Assembly: GCF_037137055.1 (NCBI RefSeq)
Contig: NZ_JBBBNY010000005.1
Location: 118,978 to 182,977, forward strand
Direction: 5' to 3'
Length of the DNA: 64,000 bases
Source of the DNA: Frateuria_A yonginensis
GTDB lineage: Bacteria > Pseudomonadota > Gammaproteobacteria > Xanthomonadales > Rhodanobacteraceae
Numbering within the stretch: position 1 is the first letter of the stretch; each line of letters opens with the position of its first letter. Position numbers and translations under genes: made by a program. Under the pieces are notes generated by a model. The model was not told the DNA's origin, did no database searches, and saw nothing but the letters and a program-made list of their open reading frames with translations. Below, one piece after another: positions 59,944-64,000 of this stretch.

Positions 59944-60843
59944 ATGAAACAGGTCATCCTCATCACCGGCGCATCCAGCGGCTTCGGCGCGCTGGCTGCC
60001 CGCGCGCTGGCGCGCGCCGGCCACACGGTCTACGCCAGCATGCGCGAGACCGCCGGGCGCAATGCGCCGCAGATAGAGGCGGCGCGCCGCCACGCCGAAG
60101 AACACGGCGTGGACCTTCGCACCATCGAACTGGACATCGCCTCGGAGGCCTCCTGCGAGGCGGCAGTGGAGCAGATCATTGCCGCGCACGGACGGCTGGA
60201 CGTGATCGTGCACAACGCCGGGCACATGGCGTTCGGGCCGGCCGAGGCGTTCACGCCGGAGCAGTTCGCGCAGCTCTACGACACCAATGTGCTCGGCACC
60301 CAGCGCGTGAACCGCGCGGCGCTGCCGGTGCTGCGGCGGCAGGGGCGGGGCCTGCTGGTGTGGGTCTCCAGCAGCAGCGCGCGCGGTGGCACGCCGCCGT
60401 ACCTGGCACCGTACTTCGCCGCCAAGGCGGCCATGGACGCGCTCGCGGTGAGCTATGCGGGTGAACTGGCGCGCTGGGGCATCGAGACCTCGATCATCGT
60501 GCCGGGGGCGTTCACCCAGGGGACCCACCACTTCGTCCATGCCGGCAAGCCGGCGGATGCGGCGCGAGCCGCCGAGTACGACGAGGGTCCGTACGCCGGC
60601 CTGCCCGAGCAGGCGCTGCAGGGGCTCGCTTCTCTGGAGCCTGCGGATGCCGACGCGGGCGAGGTTGCCGAGGCGATCGCCCGGGTGGTCGATGCGCCTT
60701 TCGGCCGGCGGCCATTCCGCGTGCACATCGATCCGTCGCAGGACGGCGCCGAGATCGTCAACGGCATGGCCGACCGCGTGCGTGCCGAGCTGCTGCGGCG
60801 GATCGGCCTGGACGATCTGCTGCACCCGCGCCTCATGGCCTGA
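59944..60843 (+). CDS. Short-chain dehydrogenase/reductase, second copy
   Basis: A 299-residue SDR, longer than the classical type at the C-terminus. TGASSGFG starts at residue 8, NAG lies near 91 and the active pair is Tyr157/Lys161 (YFAAK). The long C-terminal part (220-299) is like SDRs acting on larger or steroid-like carbonyls, but the substrate cannot be inferred. It lies 25 bases after the first SDR, so the two form an operon under the LysR protein. Confidence 0.9.
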   Translation: MKQVILITGASSGFGALAARALARAGHTVYASMRETAGRNAPQIEAARRHAEEHGVDLRTIELDIASEASCEAAVEQIIAAHGRLDVIVHNAGHMAFGPAEAFTPEQFAQLYDTNVLGTQRVNRAALPVLRRQGRGLLVWVSSSSARGGTPPYLAPYFAAKAAMDALAVSYAGELARWGIETSIIVPGAFTQGTHHFVHAGKPADAARAAEYDEGPYAGLPEQALQGLASLEPADADAGEVAEAIARVVDAPFGRRPFRVHIDPSQDGAEIVNGMADRVRAELLRRIGLDDLLHPRLMA

Positions 60844-60849
60844 GCCGCC

Positions 60850-60897
60850 CGCGGCAACGCGAAGCGCCGGCGCGTCATCCCGGCGCACCTTGCCGCG
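60850..60897. terminator. Two-level dyad between convergent SDR and purB genes
   Basis: CGCGGCAA (60850-60857) pairs with TTGCCGCG (60890-60897), enclosing a second stem GCGCCGG (60864-60870) / CCGGCGC (60880-60886). It fills the whole gap between the two stops and could terminate or protect transcripts from both sides. There is no T run. Confidence 0.45.
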
Positions 60898-60901
60898 AGC
60901 G

Positions 60902-62269
60902 TCAGATCTCCCGCGCCAGCGGCTCGGCCAGGCCGACGTAGCCGCCCGGCGTAAGATCGAGCAGGCGCTGCTTCGCTTCGCCCGGCAGCGCCAGTCCTTC
61001 GATGAAGGTGCGCATCGACTCCCGCGTGATGCCCTGGCCGCGCGTCAGCGCCTTCAACTGCTCATAGGGCTCCGGAAGTCCATAGCGGCGCATCACCGTC
61101 TGCACGGCCTCGGCCAGCACTTCCCAGCTGGCGTCCAGGTCCGCGGCGAGGCGCTCCGCGTTGACGGTGAGTTTGCCCAGGCCCTTCTGCAGCGACTCGA
61201 ACGCCACCAGCGTGTGCCCGAAGGCAGTGCCCAGCGCACGCAGCACGGTGGAGTCGGTGAGGTCGCGCTGCCAGCGGCTGATCGGCAGCTTCTCCGCGAA
61301 GTGTCCCAGCAGCGCGTTGGCGATGCCGAAGTTGCCCTCGGCATTCTCGAAGTCGATCGGGTTGACCTTGTGCGGCATCGTCGAGGAACCGACCTCGCCC
61401 GCCTTCAGTGCCTGTCTGAAGTAGCCCAGCGAGATGTAGCCCCAGATGTCGCGCGCCAGGTCGATCAGGATGGTGTTGATGCGGCGGAGGGCGTCGCAAT
61501 ACTCGGCCACGCCGTCGTGCGGTTCGATCTGCGTGGTCCAGGCGTTGTAGCCCAGGCCCAGGCTTTCCACGAAGCGGCGCGAGAACGCGCGCCAGTCAAG
61601 ATCCGGATAGGTGATCGCGTGAGCGTTGTAGTTGCCCACCGCGCCGTTGATCTTGCCGGGGATCGCCAGGTCGGCCAGTTGCGCGCGCTGACGCAGCAGC
61701 CGGGCCGCCACGTTGGCCAGCTCCTTGCCCAGCGTGGTGGGCGAGGCGGTCTGGCCGTGCGTGCGCGAGAGCATGGGCACGCCGGCGTGGGCGTGGGCCA
61801 TCGCGCGCAGGGCGTCGATGATGCGGTCCAGGGCCGGCAGCAGCACCTGTGCGCGGGCGTCGCGCAGCATCAAGGCGTAGGACAGGTTGTTGATATCCTC
61901 GCTGGTGCAGGCAAAGTGCACGAACTCCTTGGCCTGGGCCAGCGCGGGGTCGGCGCCGATGCGCTCCTTGATGAAGTACTCGATCGCCTTGACGTCGTGG
62001 TTGGTGGTCGCCTCGATCGCCTTGACGCGCTCGCCGTCGGCCACCCCGAAACCGGCTGCGACGGCGCGCAGCTGGTCGACCTGCGCGCCGGAGAAGGGCG
62101 GCAGTTCGGCGATGGCGCCCTCCGCGGCGAGCGCCAGCAGCCATTCGATCTCCACCTGCACGCGACGGTGCATCAGGCCGAACTCGCTGAAGATCGGGCG
62201 CAGCGGCTCGACCTTGCCGGCGTAGCGGCCGTCCAGCGGCGACAGGGCGGTGAGGGCGTGGGTGGTCAT
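60902..62269 (-). CDS. purB: Adenylosuccinate lyase
   Basis: A 455-residue member of the fumarase/aspartase superfamily, matching E. coli PurB (456). The signature loop SSTMPHKVNPIDFEN lies near residue 292, and the catalytic region SRTHGQTASPTTLGKE near 170. It removes fumarate from SAICAR and adenylosuccinate in purine synthesis. ATG 62269 (MTTHALTALSPLDGRYAG) is the family start. A REP pair separates it from fumC, another enzyme of the same superfamily. Confidence 0.97.
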   Translation of the reverse strand: MTTHALTALSPLDGRYAGKVEPLRPIFSEFGLMHRRVQVEIEWLLALAAEGAIAELPPFSGAQVDQLRAVAAGFGVADGERVKAIEATTNHDVKAIEYFIKERIGADPALAQAKEFVHFACTSEDINNLSYALMLRDARAQVLLPALDRIIDALRAMAHAHAGVPMLSRTHGQTASPTTLGKELANVAARLLRQRAQLADLAIPGKINGAVGNYNAHAITYPDLDWRAFSRRFVESLGLGYNAWTTQIEPHDGVAEYCDALRRINTILIDLARDIWGYISLGYFRQALKAGEVGSSTMPHKVNPIDFENAEGNFGIANALLGHFAEKLPISRWQRDLTDSTVLRALGTAFGHTLVAFESLQKGLGKLTVNAERLAADLDASWEVLAEAVQTVMRRYGLPEPYEQLKALTRGQGITRESMRTFIEGLALPGEAKQRLLDLTPGGYVGLAEPLAREI

Positions 62270-62343
62270 CGCGGGGCGTCCGGCAAGGAAAACGGGCATT
62301 TTACACCGGCGCAAACACGCGACCGGGCCCCAGCTCCCTCGGA

Positions 62344-62426
62344 TGCGGGAGCGAGCGTGCTCGCGGTGGGCTTGCCGTCCAGGCGGTCGGTCCGAAAGGC
62401 ATCGCGAGCAAGCTCGCTCCTACAGC
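62344..62426. repeat. REP-type palindromic pair (copy 5)
   Basis: GCGGGAGCGAGCGTGCTCGC (62345-62364) and the inverted partner GCGAGCAAGCTCGCTCCTAC (62404-62423) lie in the purB-fumC gap. It has the same spacing and orientation as the copies at 7656 and 19821. Confidence 0.75.
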
Positions 62427-62499
62427 GGGAAGCCCCGGCGTTGTCGCCTGGCCGACACGCCCCAACCTATAGTGCCCGGGATAGCCACAGGAGCCGGCC

Positions 62500-63893
<1,394 letters not shown>

Positions 63894-63897
<4 letters not shown>

Positions 63898-64000
63898 GTG
63901 CGTAAACCCACCAGGTTGTTCATGGCAATGCGGGTGATAGGAGGCTGGTAGTCAACGCTGGCATGCGGACGGTGCCAGTTGTATTGATGCAGCCAGGTCA
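63894..64000 (-). CDS. IS481-family transposase, C-terminal end (partial, runs off window)
   Basis: Read on the minus strand, the last 107 bases give TWLHQYNWHRPHASVDYQPP followed by ITRIAMNNLVGLRT and a TAG stop at 63896-63894. The YNWHRPHASL...PP.(S/T)R...NNL.GL pattern is that of the integrase-core C-terminus of IS481-type transposases. The stop overlaps the fumC stop on the other strand. No terminal inverted repeat is visible between the two genes, so the IS end is either inside fumC's last codons or truncated. Confidence 0.75.

Overview
The window is one continuous stretch of high-GC (roughly two-thirds G+C) gammaproteobacterial chromosome. The gene order (nuoG-N, then initiator tRNA, rimP-nusA-infB-rbfA-truB-rpsO-pnp), the class III phaEC pair, the cysB/cysG arrangement and the REP-type intergenic repeats fit Xanthomonadales (Lysobacterales), most likely Rhodanobacteraceae (Rhodanobacter/Dyella-like). 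The family assignment is inference. No prophage, CRISPR array or plasmid function is present. The only mobile DNA is an ISL3-family transposase remnant near 17.4-17.8 kb and the end of an IS481-family transposase at the right edge.

Layout. 1-7.6 kb: end of nuoG and complete nuoHIJKLMN, the membrane arm of NADH:quinone oxidoreductase. 7.7-17.3 kb: promoter, initiator tRNA, two intrinsic terminators, then rimP-nusA-infB-rbfA-truB-rpsO-pnp, a translation and RNA-metabolism superoperon with hairpin-rich leaders before rimP, nusA and rpsO. 17.4-19.8 kb: ISL3 remnant running in frame into phaE, then phaC. 20-24.2 kb: mtnA, a GtrA-like protein, gyrA with Ala at position 83. 24.2-29.1 kb: small stress and housekeeping genes (DoxX, peroxiredoxin, Hsp20, CbpA, a PilH-like receiver, AcuI/YhdH, LOG). 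29.2-34.9 kb: sucA-sucB-lpdA on the minus strand. 35.2-42.7 kb: a two-gene sensor operon, a cytosolic hybrid kinase with nine near-identical 92-residue HAMP-type repeats followed by a REC-PAS-kinase-REC protein. 43.1-44.0 kb: divergent small operon of a winged-helix protein and two paralogous three-helix membrane proteins. 44.0-46.5 kb: DUF7931-like protein, RoxA-type ribosomal oxygenase, TauE/SafE permease. 46.6-56.9 kb: assimilatory sulfate reduction (cysJ, cysI, cysH, a fused ATP sulfurylase/APS kinase, cysB, cysG, cysK). 57-60.8 kb: two regulator/target divergons (HxlR with a beta-class GST; LysR with two SDRs). 60.9-63.9 kb: purB and fumC, then the IS481 end.

How it fits together. Complex I, the 2-oxoglutarate dehydrogenase genes and fumarase serve aerobic respiration. 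PhaEC stores surplus carbon. The cys genes cover activation of sulfate, its reduction to sulfide, siroheme synthesis for CysI and cysteine formation, with the pathway regulator CysB in the middle. The least explained part is 35-44 kb: a giant poly-HAMP kinase operon divergent, across a shared promoter region with a strong terminator hairpin, from a winged-helix/DUF5985-like operon.
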